Notes: generated by a model not told the origin, from the letters alone. Positions 39,881-49,136 are shown, counted from the stretch's first letter. The stretch is DNA of 64,000 nt from Planococcus versutus (GCF_001186155.3 NZ_CP016540.2:2210001-2274000); one strand, 5' to 3'. Numbers and translations are program-made.

Positions 39881-41348
39881 GGCTCTTCACTCCTTTTTCT
39901 CCACGAAGTCCGAATATTAACCCAAAGCTAACGATCGCAAAAAATGCTGTGACTAAGTAAACGTTATCAAGTGAATTGGCCAATGCTTGCTGAAGAAATT
40001 TTAATGATTCAATAGGCATTTCAACCCGAGTGTTTTGGCTCAATAAATTATTGATAGAACTTAACGAATAATCTTGACTATTGTCTGCAAAAAAACGCAA
40101 AAGCGAACTATTTAAAATACTACCGAGCAATGCGACACCAATTGTACTTCCTAAATTCCGCATAAACATATTTGAAGCAGTCGCAGAGCCTCTTTGTTCG
40201 TATGAAACAGCTGCTTGAATTGAAACGATGAAAGCAGTACTCGTTAACCCCATCCCTATTCCAATACAAAAACTGGACAAGGCTGCCCACAACGGACCAA
40301 AACTGGGTTGCATAAGCACAAACAACAAAGTTCCTAACACTAGAAATGCTCCACCCGTGATTGATGTTTTAAAATAACCAATTTTCAGCAATAACCTACC
40401 CGAGAAAAATGATGCCAATGGCCAGCCAATAGACATTGCAGTTAATGTAAACCCTGCAATTGCTGCAGGCTGTTCCATTACCCCAGTCACATAAGTTGGC
40501 AAATAACTTGAAATACCAATTAAAATAACGCCTGTTGCTAATGAAACCAGATTCGCATAAAGAATGGTTTTATTTCGCCAAATTTCAAAAGGCATAATCG
40601 GATCGATAGCTTTTCGCTCTACTATAACGAAAAGGACCACAAACACACTACTTGCTAGCAATAAGATGACAGACTGTACAGACAACCAATCAAATGCCAC
40701 ACCACCTTCAACTAGTAAATACAACATAGTTGATAAAGAAACCATTAATAGTATGGCTCCTGTATAATCGATTACTGGCTTTTGTTTATTAACAGGCTCT
40801 TTCAAAAACAGCAAAACCCCTAAAAGTGATAAGATTCCTAGAGGTAAATTCACCCAAAATACGTACTCCCAGCCAATCGTGACAACTAAAACACCGCCGA
40901 TTGCCGGACCCGTAACAGCAGAGATTCCCCAAACACTTGATAAATACCCTTGAATTTTCGCGCGTTCTTCTCTTGTATAAATATCCCCCACAATGGTAGT
41001 CGCGATCGGCATAACAGCCCCTGCTCCAAGTCCTTGAACAAACCGGTAAAAGATAAGCTCATCCATGGACGTCGCCAAACCGCATAATAATGAGCCTAAT
41101 AGAAATAACAGCATTCCTACAGCAAATATGCGCTTGCGTCCGAATATATCCGAGAGTTTGCCATAAAGTAAGACCGTTACAGTGCTCATCAGTAAATAAG
41201 CCGAGAATACCCAACTGTATTTTGAAAACCCACCTAGTTCAGCTGCGATGCTCGGCATTGCGGTGGAGACGATGGTTGCTTCTACAGCACTGACGAACAT
41301 CGCTAACATAACAGAGATTAAAACTAACGGTCTTTTTGTTTTTTCCAA
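39870..41348 (-). CDS. MFS exporter, DHA2 (14-helix) family
   Basis: A 492-residue major facilitator of the EmrB/QacA type with about 14 helices. VSAVEATIVSTAMPSIA in helix 1 and motif A GKLSDIFGRKR are typical, and motif C GPAIGGVLV supports antiport. TTG start with GAGGGA upstream. It lies directly upstream of and overlaps ccpC, an arrangement not found in B. subtilis. Substrate unknown. Confidence 0.9.
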   Translation of the reverse strand: MEKTKRPLVLISVMLAMFVSAVEATIVSTAMPSIAAELGGFSKYSWVFSAYLLMSTVTVLLYGKLSDIFGRKRIFAVGMLLFLLGSLLCGLATSMDELIFYRFVQGLGAGAVMPIATTIVGDIYTREERAKIQGYLSSVWGISAVTGPAIGGVLVVTIGWEYVFWVNLPLGILSLLGVLLFLKEPVNKQKPVIDYTGAILLMVSLSTMLYLLVEGGVAFDWLSVQSVILLLASSVFVVLFVIVERKAIDPIMPFEIWRNKTILYANLVSLATGVILIGISSYLPTYVTGVMEQPAAIAGFTLTAMSIGWPLASFFSGRLLLKIGYFKTSITGGAFLVLGTLLFVLMQPSFGPLWAALSSFCIGIGMGLTSTAFIVSIQAAVSYEQRGSATASNMFMRNLGSTIGVALLGSILNSSLLRFFADNSQDYSLSSINNLLSQNTRVEMPIESLKFLQQALANSLDNVYLVTAFFAIVSFGLIFGLRGEKGVKSHVK

Positions 41349-41442
41349 TATATATCCCTCGTTTCATCAGCTTACAAAAAAGAGCTTAAAGCATAGATTA
41401 ACTCATAACTTGTCTATATTCACGAATCTATTTTTTAAAGCA

Positions 41443-41471
41443 TAAAAAAGGCCCCTCGTTAGGAGACCTTT
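41443..41471 (-). terminator. terminator of cbpB
   Basis: On the minus strand AAAGGTCTCCT pairs with AGGGGCCTTT (one bulge, one G-U), followed by TTTTTTA. Confidence 0.7.
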
Positions 41472-41486
41472 CTACTGTTCGTATCG

Positions 41487-41930
41487 TTATTTTTTTAACT
41501 GATAAATTTGTTTTTTTAACTGCTTCAAAACGACACGTCGCGTCAAAATCCCCATAAACATTTCTTCATCATCTATGACACATAGAAAATTTTGATTGAT
41601 GACCATATCAAGCGCTTTTTGAAAACGTTCGTTGATGTGAATCAAAGGAAGATCTTTTTCCATTATTTCTTCCACACGGATATCAGAAAGTCGTTCGTAT
41701 TCTATATGATCCAAACCGAGAATTGCATCAGTTATTCGTTGTGCATTGATTAATCCCCGAAATCGGTATTTCGAATCAAGAACCGGAATAGCTGAATAAC
41801 CCGTTTTCGTTAAAACGAGCAATGCATGTTCGGCACTGTTGCCCATTTGAACATGTGCAACTTTCTCGGAAGAAATGATATAGTCTTCGATCGGTGTTTC
41901 AAGAAAATCTTTGCTTGATAAAGAAATCAT
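41487..41930 (-). CDS. cbpB: CBS-domain c-di-AMP-binding protein CbpB (DarB)
   Basis: A 147-residue protein of two CBS domains (about 15-70 and 85-140), the YkuL/CbpB/DarB family. Its relatives bind c-di-AMP and, when free of it, stimulate Rel and pyruvate carboxylase. NSAEHALLVLTKTGYSAIPV and the GILTRRVVLKQL end are characteristic. AAAGGAGTAG precedes the ATG. In B. subtilis it is adjacent to ccpC; here the MFS gene intervenes. Confidence 0.88.
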   Translation of the reverse strand: MISLSSKDFLETPIEDYIISSEKVAHVQMGNSAEHALLVLTKTGYSAIPVLDSKYRFRGLINAQRITDAILGLDHIEYERLSDIRVEEIMEKDLPLIHINERFQKALDMVINQNFLCVIDDEEMFMGILTRRVVLKQLKKQIYQLKK

Positions 41931-42031
41931 GCGCTCTACTCCTTTTACATTGCTTAAATAGATGCCACTATTCAGACTTTATCATAACACATCCAGATTC
42001 TTGAAACTATTTTAACGCCACAATAACTTAC

Positions 42032-42799
42032 TTAAAAAGGAAATTTATTTAGCCATTGACCACCGTCCAATGTAACAATCTCTCCATTCATGTATGAAGC
42101 TTTATCAGACATAATAAAAGCTGCAAGCTCTGCAACTTCTTCAGGTTTTCCAAGTCTACCGAGAGGAATTGACTCTAGTGTCCGTTTGGCTGCTTTTTCA
42201 GATTCCCAAAGTTTTTCTGCGCCACCTGTTCGCTCGATAGGTCCTGGTGCAATGCCATTTACACGAATACCAAACTGCGTACCCCACTCGACAGCAAGCG
42301 TCCGTGTCAATGACATAACACCTGCTTTGGCTGCTGCTGAATGAGCAACTCCCGCTCCTGCATTCCAAGCATATGTTGCAAGCATATTGATAATATTGCC
42401 TTTCGAACCATTTTCAATCCAATAATTTCCGACTGCATGAGAACAGAAAAATGTTCCGTTTAAGACAATATCAATGACCGACTTCCAGCCATTTGGAGAA
42501 AGTTTTTCTGCATGGACAATAAAGTTTCCAGCCGCGTTATTTACTAAACCATCTACCCTACCAAACTTATCATGAGCAAACTTCACCATTGCTTTAGCAT
42601 GTTCTGGTTCACGTACATCCATTTGAAACACTTCAACCGATCCACGCTCTCCTGCTATTGCTTTTACAGCTTCGTTTAATTTTTCCATATCTCGTCCTGT
42701 AATCACTACATTTGCTCCTTCAGAAGCAAATTTTTTAGCCATGTGAAGTCCCATCCCACTAGATCCACCTGTAACGATTATTGTTTGATCTGTAAACAC
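42032..42799 (-). CDS. fadH: 2,4-dienoyl-CoA reductase (SDR)
   Basis: A 255-residue short-chain dehydrogenase matching Bacillus FadH (YkuF), which reduces 2,4-dienoyl-CoA with NADPH in beta-oxidation of unsaturated fatty acids. The NADP motif is TGGSSGMG and NNAAGNF is intact. Where classical SDRs have YxxxK, this reads HSAAAK, as in the dienoyl-CoA reductase subfamily. C-terminal GGQWLNKFPF matches. GTG start with AAGGAGA upstream. Confidence 0.92.
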   Translation of the reverse strand: MFTDQTIIVTGGSSGMGLHMAKKFASEGANVVITGRDMEKLNEAVKAIAGERGSVEVFQMDVREPEHAKAMVKFAHDKFGRVDGLVNNAAGNFIVHAEKLSPNGWKSVIDIVLNGTFFCSHAVGNYWIENGSKGNIINMLATYAWNAGAGVAHSAAAKAGVMSLTRTLAVEWGTQFGIRVNGIAPGPIERTGGAEKLWESEKAAKRTLESIPLGRLGKPEEVAELAAFIMSDKASYMNGEIVTLDGGQWLNKFPF

Positions 42800-42940
42800 A
42801 TAAACATCTCCTTTGAATTAGATTGAATAGGTTGAACTTCCAATCTTTTTAACGAGATTTTACAGATTGTCTGATCTACCTTACGTAATAGAGTTCTACA
42901 AAGCCGGCGACTTCTCCTTTTATTAGGTCTGTTCATCTAG

Positions 42941-42969
42941 TATACAGTCCCTGAAAATTTTGATATGAT
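42941..42969 (+). promoter_or_regulatory. candidate sigma-A promoter of ykyB
   Basis: TATACA (42941-42946), a 17-bp spacer and TATGAT (42964-42969), 40 bp before ykyB. Confidence 0.5.
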
Positions 42970-43008
42970 GGGATTGAACTAGCTAATATATATGAAAGGA
43001 ATGAGTTC

Positions 43009-43470
43009 ATGCCAACCGCTAAATCAGATTCAGAAATTGCACAAGCTATTTTCACTGTTAACCGACATGCTAAAACGGCTCCCGATAATCATTATTTGTA
43101 TACGCTGAAGAAAGAAGCATTGAATTTAATGATTTTGAAAAAACGTGCATTAAAAATTGGTTTACACTTCAGTAAAAACCCTCAGAAAAGTCAACAACAA
43201 TCTTCAGTCCTCGTTAAATGTGGCAATTACTATTTTCATATGCTTCCCAAAAAAGAAGATTTTTCTTCACTTGAACATTTGGGGCATTTGGACGATACGT
43301 ATCGAAATCCACCAAGTCGCATGAACTTAAAAGTAGCAAAAGAAATATTGCGTGTATTGACAGGCTTCGAACCACAAAAAAAAGAAGTCACTGCTTCAAA
43401 TTTCACAAAATCCTATCAACCACGACCCATAGATCGATTTTACTCACCTAGAAAATCTTATTTTGATTAA
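43009..43470 (+). CDS. ykyB: YkyB-like conserved protein
   Basis: A 153-residue basic soluble protein of the YkyB family, function unknown. IAQAIFTVNRHAKTAP, YTLKKEAL and the PSRMNLKVAKEILRVLTG segment are family features; the C-terminal tail is rich in Arg, Pro and Ser. AAAGGAATG precedes the ATG. Divergent from fadH, as in Bacillus where the two are near neighbours. Confidence 0.88.
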   Translation: MPTAKSDSEIAQAIFTVNRHAKTAPDNHYLYTLKKEALNLMILKKRALKIGLHFSKNPQKSQQQSSVLVKCGNYYFHMLPKKEDFSSLEHLGHLDDTYRNPPSRMNLKVAKEILRVLTGFEPQKKEVTASNFTKSYQPRPIDRFYSPRKSYFD

Positions 43471-43510
43471 TAATTATACATGAGGTTATCTTGTCAAAAT
43501 TCACAAATCA

Positions 43511-43553
43511 AAAACCAGCAGAGAAAAATGAATCATTTTTCTCTGCTGGTTTT
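43511..43553. terminator. bidirectional terminator between ykyB and ykwC
   Basis: A 21-bp inverted repeat (AAAACCAGCAGAG core) with terminal A and T runs between convergent genes. Confidence 0.92.
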
Positions 43554-43581
43554 ATTTGGGCTTATAGAATAACTCTGTTTA

Positions 43582-44442
43582 TTATGATCTGTAGTATTTA
43601 ATTAAGGTTTGCGTTCCATTGTCTTCATGTCCTTCTGCTGCTACTTTTTCGAACATCGCCAACGATAGACGCAGACCTGGTAAATCTAATCCCCAGTTTT
43701 CGGCTTCATCTGCTGCAATTTTCATATCTTTTATAAAATGTTTAATATAAAATCCAGGTCGGAAATCTTCATTGATCATTTTAGGTGCTAAATTAGATAA
43801 CGACCATGAACCCGCTGCACCTGAGGAAATAGATCGCAACACACGCTCTGGATCTAATCCCGCTTTTTCTGCGTAAATGAGTGATTCACAAACACCAATC
43901 ATATTGCTAGCAATATTGATTTGGTTGCACATTTTAGTATGCTGTCCTGCACCAGCAGGTCCTTGAAATACAATATTTTCTCCAAACAAATTAAGAATGT
44001 GGGAAATTTGCTTATAGATGTCTTTTTCTCCACCAATCATAATGGATAAGACTCCATTTCTTGCGCCAATATCTCCACCTGAAACAGGTGCATCTAGTGC
44101 ATGTAATCCTTTTTCTGTAGCTGCCTCAAAAATACGTTGAGCTAATTTTGGCTGCGACGTTGTCATGTCCACAAGAACCGTACCTTTTTTGGCATTTGCC
44201 AATAATCCTTGTTGTCCAAAATAAACTTGTTCCACATCAGAAGGATATCCTACCATGGTAAAAATCACTTCACTATTTCCAGCTACTTGCTGTGGAGAAT
44301 CCACGAGCATCGCACCTGCTTCTACTAAATTTTCTGCTTTTTTAGCAGTACGTGTATAAATAGAAACCTCGTGTTTGTCATCGAGTAGATGCTTTACTAA
44401 GCTATTGCCCATGACGCCGGTTCCAATAAATCCGAGCTTCAT
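43582..44442 (-). CDS. ykwC: beta-hydroxyacid dehydrogenase YkwC
   Basis: A 286-residue NAD(P)-dependent dehydrogenase of the 3-hydroxyisobutyrate/tartronate semialdehyde class. It shows the nucleotide motif GFIGTGVMGN, substrate motif DAPVSGGDIGARNG and the catalytic-lysine motif GPAGAGQHTKMCNQI. Very similar to Bacillus YkwC; exact substrate not known. Preceded by an AGGAGG-type site. Confidence 0.92.
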   Translation of the reverse strand: MKLGFIGTGVMGNSLVKHLLDDKHEVSIYTRTAKKAENLVEAGAMLVDSPQQVAGNSEVIFTMVGYPSDVEQVYFGQQGLLANAKKGTVLVDMTTSQPKLAQRIFEAATEKGLHALDAPVSGGDIGARNGVLSIMIGGEKDIYKQISHILNLFGENIVFQGPAGAGQHTKMCNQINIASNMIGVCESLIYAEKAGLDPERVLRSISSGAAGSWSLSNLAPKMINEDFRPGFYIKHFIKDMKIAADEAENWGLDLPGLRLSLAMFEKVAAEGHEDNGTQTLIKYYRS

Positions 44443-44526
44443 ATGTATATCCTCCTTTTGTCTTCACCTTCAGTCTAGCAAATTTTTTTGGGAAGTACAC
44501 TTATACGTACAAAAAGAACTCCCAAA

Positions 44527-44558
44527 TAAAAAAGAAGCCGACCCGTAAACGGGCCGAC
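44527..44558 (-). terminator. terminator of the second MoxR operon
   Basis: On the minus strand GGCCCGT pairs with ACGGGTC around a short loop, followed by GGCTTCTTTTTTA. It lies about 60 bp after the DUF4129 gene. Confidence 0.65.
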
Positions 44559-44621
44559 CACAAAAGGGGGAAATGAGAATGTTGCTGTGTTCAAGTATAC
44601 TATGCCCCTCTTAAACAACAT

Positions 44622-45845
44622 TCAAACATTTTCTTTCAAATAAATTTCCTTTATTTTTTCAATCTCAGCAATAAACTTTGTTGCTTGTGATTGAGGCAAT
44701 TGTTTATCTCCATAACGAACACGGTCATAAGTGTTATAAAAAGAGTCAGTTACATCCCATTGCATTCGTCTTACCCATTCTCGAACCGTTTCGTAATCTT
44801 CTCGTCCCAAATCTACGCTATTCGCCGCTCTTTCAAGTTCTCGAAACACTTCTCTAATTTGATGCAAATTTATTGTGCTTTCCGTAGACTTTGTAGCAAG
44901 TGAAACGACAGATTCCGTTGAATTGTGATCGTATCTTTTAATGCTACTTACACTTTCTTTAACTGGTACTTGTATATCTGGCTTTACTTTTCTTAACCAT
45001 AAAACAAGTACAATAATGCATGCTAGCACAATGAAACTTAGTAAAATTTCAACTGGAAAGTCTGTGGAGGAAATGTCGCTCACTACTGTTTCATTTTGCA
45101 CGGCTTCTTCGTCAGGACCTAGTTTATCGATAGTTTCTTGCATTTCCTCTTCTGGTGACAAGCCCGACAAAAATTCACTAATCTGCTCTAGCACCAGTGC
45201 AAGTGGCCAAAAGACAATTCGAATCATGCCTCCTAAAACCCAACCTACCCCACTACGAACTTCATCGGCGATAAAAAAAGTAACGAATGCCGCTATCGTG
45301 GGTATGCTTAACAAAATGCCCCATAAGGTGATCGCTTGCCCAAAGTGTGCACCGTCCAATTTGGAGTAAAGGTAATGATACAATAAATGGCTAGTCACAT
45401 AAAACAACACCCCCATTGGTACAATGGTGAAAAGTAAACGACTTGACTGCTCATCGGGATTTAATAGAAGAAAAACCCAGCATACACTAAAGACTACAAG
45501 AAACTTCATTAAAAAGTGATGTCCCGTATTAAATTCATCATAATAGCTTGAATATCTTTCATGAAGCATATAGACAAGCAATATTCCTAAAATTAGCACT
45601 AGCCATAAAGGAACGTTCATCATCCACATACTAACTGCTAGAATACTTGAAATACCAATTACCCATAGTAATTGATAAGAAAATTTCGAAAAAAAAGCAA
45701 AAGCGATTATTGAAGCGAAAAATGCTCCTAACAACCAACTCCAAGCAACAGGCAACACCATTTCTTGAGACACAAACACCAACACTAAAGAAATAATAAA
45801 AGCATCCAGCATAAAATAGATGCTAGAAATCAAACGTGAACTCAT
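44622..45845 (-). CDS. DUF4129-type membrane protein, no transglutaminase domain
   Basis: A 407-residue protein with eight or nine N-terminal helices (to about 235), a loop, one more helix (about 262-285) and a C-terminal cytosolic DUF4129-like domain (IREVFRELERAANSVDLGRE...ETVREWVRRM). In related operons the third gene often encodes a membrane transglutaminase followed by DUF4129 (YebA type); here the Cys-His-Asp core is absent. It overlaps the DUF58 gene by 4 bp. Confidence 0.75.
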   Translation of the reverse strand: MSSRLISSIYFMLDAFIISLVLVFVSQEMVLPVAWSWLLGAFFASIIAFAFFSKFSYQLLWVIGISSILAVSMWMMNVPLWLVLILGILLVYMLHERYSSYYDEFNTGHHFLMKFLVVFSVCWVFLLLNPDEQSSRLLFTIVPMGVLFYVTSHLLYHYLYSKLDGAHFGQAITLWGILLSIPTIAAFVTFFIADEVRSGVGWVLGGMIRIVFWPLALVLEQISEFLSGLSPEEEMQETIDKLGPDEEAVQNETVVSDISSTDFPVEILLSFIVLACIIVLVLWLRKVKPDIQVPVKESVSSIKRYDHNSTESVVSLATKSTESTINLHQIREVFRELERAANSVDLGREDYETVREWVRRMQWDVTDSFYNTYDRVRYGDKQLPQSQATKFIAEIEKIKEIYLKENV

Positions 45846-46996
45846 GCTAACTCACGCTCCTGTCTATTTGGCAAAATCGTAAGTTCTGTTTGCATACTCC
45901 ATTTGGTTATAAAGCGTAGCGCTTCTTTTGGCTTATCGGTTAATAAATACGTTGTGTAAGGTAATTCTGTATGAATATCCAAATGACCCAACATTGTACT
46001 GTAAGGCAGCGTCGCATTGTTTTTGGAAATAATAGAAAGTAGTTCTAATGCTTGTTGCCGTTGCTTTTGCCCAAGCCCTGTAGACAAATACAAATAGGGC
46101 ATCTTTCCAGCAGAACGAACGTTGACTGCCACTGCATAAGGAATTCCAGCGCTAAAGCAATTTTCGACATACGAAGCCAATTCTTCAATACGTTCTTCTA
46201 AATCGTGAATAGTGCCATAATGTGCTGAAACATTCAGCGCAAAAAGCATGGACTCATTTGCTACTTGCGAAAAGATTTTAGTTTGGTAATTTTGCATTCT
46301 GACACTAGCTTTCCAGTGAATTTGATTAAACTGATCTGTTGACACGTAATCACGCGTGCCAATTGGCTGAAAGGCATCATCAAATAAAGAATGTTTTAAA
46401 TTAAACTGACCTGGCTTTTGAGGAGAAGGTGTATAGCCAAAAGAGTATTTCTGAAGCTTAGGAAAAACAAGTTGCTCGTGAAGTATTCTCGGTTGATACT
46501 CTAAAGTGATGCTCGCTTCTCCAAAAGGATGTGGAATGAGTACTTCCATTTTTGTAATACGAGAGATTCCTCGTCTATTACCTGTGAGTGGTACTTCTAT
46601 TTCAATGGTCTGCTTATGACCGATCGTAAAAGGCAAATCAAGTTCTATAACATCGCCAAAACTGACATTCTGTCTTCCTATTGGCTCTACAGTATGATGA
46701 AACCAAATTTTTAAATGACCACCCCAAATTGGTAAACCCTCATTATGAAAAACAAGTTGCCAAGAAGATTCTCCCTCATAAAGTACGCGTTTTCTCAGTC
46801 GTTCATTTTGAAAAACTAATTTCTTTCCTGCTTGCCTCAAGTAAATCAATTGCAAGCTCACTGCTGCCACAACAAAAATAATGGCAGCCGCAGCGGCAAA
46901 CTGTAAAAAGGCCATAGCCATAATAAATAAGACTAGTAAAAACCCCAATACCCACTTCATATTTTTGGCATCTTCATCGTGGCGTATCCAAAGCAT
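45842..46996 (-). CDS. DUF58 membrane protein
   Basis: A 384-residue DUF58 protein of the longer type (YeaD-like): two N-terminal helices (about 13-50), a beta-rich region with YEGESSWQLVFHNEG and PLTGNRRGI, then the DUF58 motif GTRDYVSTDQFNQIHWKASVRM (in parts) and a VWA-like C-terminal domain. It follows moxR with no intervening base and leads into the DUF4129 gene. Confidence 0.88.
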   Translation of the reverse strand: MLWIRHDEDAKNMKWVLGFLLVLFIMAMAFLQFAAAAAIIFVVAAVSLQLIYLRQAGKKLVFQNERLRKRVLYEGESSWQLVFHNEGLPIWGGHLKIWFHHTVEPIGRQNVSFGDVIELDLPFTIGHKQTIEIEVPLTGNRRGISRITKMEVLIPHPFGEASITLEYQPRILHEQLVFPKLQKYSFGYTPSPQKPGQFNLKHSLFDDAFQPIGTRDYVSTDQFNQIHWKASVRMQNYQTKIFSQVANESMLFALNVSAHYGTIHDLEERIEELASYVENCFSAGIPYAVAVNVRSAGKMPYLYLSTGLGQKQRQQALELLSIISKNNATLPYSTMLGHLDIHTELPYTTYLLTDKPKEALRFITKWSMQTELTILPNRQERELA

Positions 46997-47932
46997 CTAA
47001 AATGCCTCTACCGGTGAAGAAACTGAAGTTAAAATTTCACGTAAAATTGCAACAGGATCTTGAACCAGCATTCCTTCAGCTGTCAGCATCAAGCGATGTA
47101 CAGCTACAGGCTCTAATATGTATTTGACATCATCTGGTGTTACATAATTTCGTCCTTCAATAAAGGCTCGTCCTTGTGCAGCATGAACGAGTGCTAGAGC
47201 GGCTCTTGAACTTAAACCAAGTTCTATAGACAAGTGCTCACGTGTAGCACGAACTAATGCCAATATATACGTCTCAATATCTTCGTGAACAGCTACTTTT
47301 TCTGCTTCGTCATGCCATTTTCTTACGTCTTCTACTGAAGCAACCGGAAAAATTTCTTTTTTATGAGAAACGTTGTCACGGAAATTCCGAATAATTGCAA
47401 GTTCTTCTTCATACTCTGGATAACCAATTTCTAGGCGGAACAAAAAGCGATCAAGTTGAGCTGCTGGAAGTGGAAACGTTCCTTGTTGAGATTCAACAGG
47501 ATTTTGTGTCGCAATAACAATAAATGGATTTGGTAATTGAAGCGTTTCGCCATCAATGGTTGCTTGTTTTTCTTCCATTGATTCTAATAAACTTGATTGC
47601 GTTCTTGGCGTTGCACGGTTGATTTCGTCTGCCAATAATAAATTGGTTTGCACTGGACCTGCTCTAAGTTCAAATTCTTGTGTTTTCGGATTAAAAAAAC
47701 GTATGCCTGTCACATCAGATGGCAACACATCCGGTGTAAATTGAATTCGTTGAAATTGACCCGCAAATGACCCCGCAAAGGCTTTAGCCATCCATGTCTT
47801 GCCTGAACCTGGTACACTTTCAAGCAAGACATGACCTCCTTGAATTAAAGCAATTAACATAAAATCAAGTTCTTTTTTTCTACCTACCACTAACTGATTT
47901 AACTGTGCTTTTGTTTGTGCTAACTTTTCCAC
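46997..47932 (-). CDS. MoxR-family AAA+ ATPase (second)
   Basis: A 311-residue MoxR ATPase. Walker A SVPGSGKT, Walker B LLADEINRATPRTQ, sensor 1 IATQNPVESQQGTFPLPAAQ and the arginine-containing lid are present. GTG start with GGAGGCGAT upstream. With the DUF58 and DUF4129 genes it forms the classical MoxR three-gene unit seen in many Bacillales (yeaC-yeaD-like). Confidence 0.93.
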   Translation of the reverse strand: MEKLAQTKAQLNQLVVGRKKELDFMLIALIQGGHVLLESVPGSGKTWMAKAFAGSFAGQFQRIQFTPDVLPSDVTGIRFFNPKTQEFELRAGPVQTNLLLADEINRATPRTQSSLLESMEEKQATIDGETLQLPNPFIVIATQNPVESQQGTFPLPAAQLDRFLFRLEIGYPEYEEELAIIRNFRDNVSHKKEIFPVASVEDVRKWHDEAEKVAVHEDIETYILALVRATREHLSIELGLSSRAALALVHAAQGRAFIEGRNYVTPDDVKYILEPVAVHRLMLTAEGMLVQDPVAILREILTSVSSPVEAF

Positions 47933-47956
47933 TCGATCGCCTCCATTTGTATGTGT

Positions 47957-48145
47957 TTACTTTGATGGTTCTACTGTATACGTGTAAATGGTTGTACCGT
48001 GATGATATGCTGCACCTCTAAAGTGTTTAAAATCTTCACGTGTAATCAATACTGCTCGAAATTCTAAAAAATCTTCTTTTTCAATCGTCAGTGATTCGAT
48101 CGAGCCATTCTTTAACTCTTCTAGTTGCTGGTTGTAGTCAGTCAT
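47957..48145 (-). CDS. small conserved-looking protein, unknown function
   Basis: A 62-residue acidic/polar protein, no recognised domain, beginning MTDYNQQLEELKNGS. AAAGGGGAAC lies about 7 bp upstream of the ATG at 48145; a longer in-frame start at 48226 has no site. It ends 24 bp before moxR and is probably in the same transcript. No membrane segment. Confidence 0.65.
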   Translation of the reverse strand: MTDYNQQLEELKNGSIESLTIEKEDFLEFRAVLITREDFKHFRGAAYHHGTTIYTYTVEPSK

Positions 48146-48343
48146 AAAATGTTCCCCTTTTGCCTTAGTTTTAATAAACTCTTCTGTTATAATACTAAAC
48201 GAATGATAAATAACGTATCTTTGCAAAGTTATTACGAAACAGATTTGTTAAAAACCTGCGCTAGGCATTAGTATACAACAAGTAAACAAGTTGAACATCT
48301 TTGCACATAAAGTGAACGCGTCTTTTTTTTTAGGAGGATTTAC

Positions 48344-48958
48344 ATGATTAACTTTTTAAAGCAACATCCGTTGATTTTGATGTTGCCGTTAGCTTTTTAT
48401 CTTTACGATTTAGCTTTTGAAAACACTGCTATTTTTTGGTATATGTACACTTTTGCCATGTTGATATTAATGTCGCTTGCTATTGTATTTGTTAAAATCT
48501 TTGATGAACTTGTGACGTGGAAATCATTAACTTATGGCACAGGTTTTGGTTTACTTATTTACAGTATTTTTGCATTAGGCTTTCAGTTGTTGCTCTTAAC
48601 GCCTTTTAATATAACTGAATCAGTTGGAGATTTTTTAGCTAGCTATGCACCTTTCTCAATTTGGCATTACTTACTTCTCATGTTTATTATCGTACCGAGT
48701 GAAGAAGTTTTTTGGAGAGGTCTTGTCCAACAGAAACTAAAACAATACCTTCCTGTTTCTTTAGCAGTTACAGCAAGTTCTATACTTTTCGGATTAGCGT
48801 TGATACTGATTGGATTTTGGCCTGGAGCTTTGGCAGGCGTCATAGCAGGATTGATTTTAGGATTTCTGTACGAATGGAAAAAAAGCATGCCTGTTATCAT
48901 TGTCGCTCATTTAGTAATGATTGTTGTGCTGTTTCTTATTTTTCCTTTATCAGTTTAA
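48344..48958 (+). CDS. CPBP-family (CAAX protease-like) membrane protein
   Basis: A 204-residue protein with six or seven helices. Motif 1 of the CPBP/ABI family is present (SEEVFWRG). The FxxxH of motif 2 reads FGLAL, without the histidine, and motif 3 is HLVMI, lacking the usual Asn. It may therefore be a non-proteolytic member. TAGGAGG lies 9 bp before the ATG. It is divergent from the second MoxR operon. Confidence 0.75.
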   Translation: MINFLKQHPLILMLPLAFYLYDLAFENTAIFWYMYTFAMLILMSLAIVFVKIFDELVTWKSLTYGTGFGLLIYSIFALGFQLLLLTPFNITESVGDFLASYAPFSIWHYLLLMFIIVPSEEVFWRGLVQQKLKQYLPVSLAVTASSILFGLALILIGFWPGALAGVIAGLILGFLYEWKKSMPVIIVAHLVMIVVLFLIFPLSV

Positions 48959-48969
48959 TATAGTGTTTT

Positions 48970-49015
48970 CCCTCTTAACAGTTGTCTAATGAACAACTGT
49001 TAAGAGGGAATTTTT
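48970..49015 (+). terminator. terminator of the CPBP gene
   Basis: A 16-bp stem CCCTCTTAACAGTTGT with its complement (48970-48985 / 48993-49008), then AATTTTT. Confidence 0.88.
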
Positions 49016-49136
49016 ATGAAGATTTTTTTACTACTGTCTACTCTGACGATTCTGTTGAAACAAAGAAGATAGCACTTCTATAACAAGTACGGACAAAGCA
49101 GTCAACGCTACAGAAGACTTTGTTAAAATTACATAA
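49016..49136 (+). pseudogene. possible remnant of a small lipoprotein gene
   Basis: An ATG frame behind GAGGGAA encodes a signal-like MKIFLLLSTLTILL and stops at 49070-49072. Another frame from 49071 continues with a Ser/Thr-rich lipoprotein-linker-like stretch ending ATEDFVKIT at 49136. Together they look like the frameshifted, truncated start of a secreted or lipoprotein gene. Evidence is short and circumstantial. Confidence 0.3.

Noticed and set aside
42032..42799. Loss of the SDR catalytic tyrosine in fadH
   Set aside because: The HSAAAK form is shared with Bacillus FadH and dienoyl-CoA reductases; not an inactivating change.
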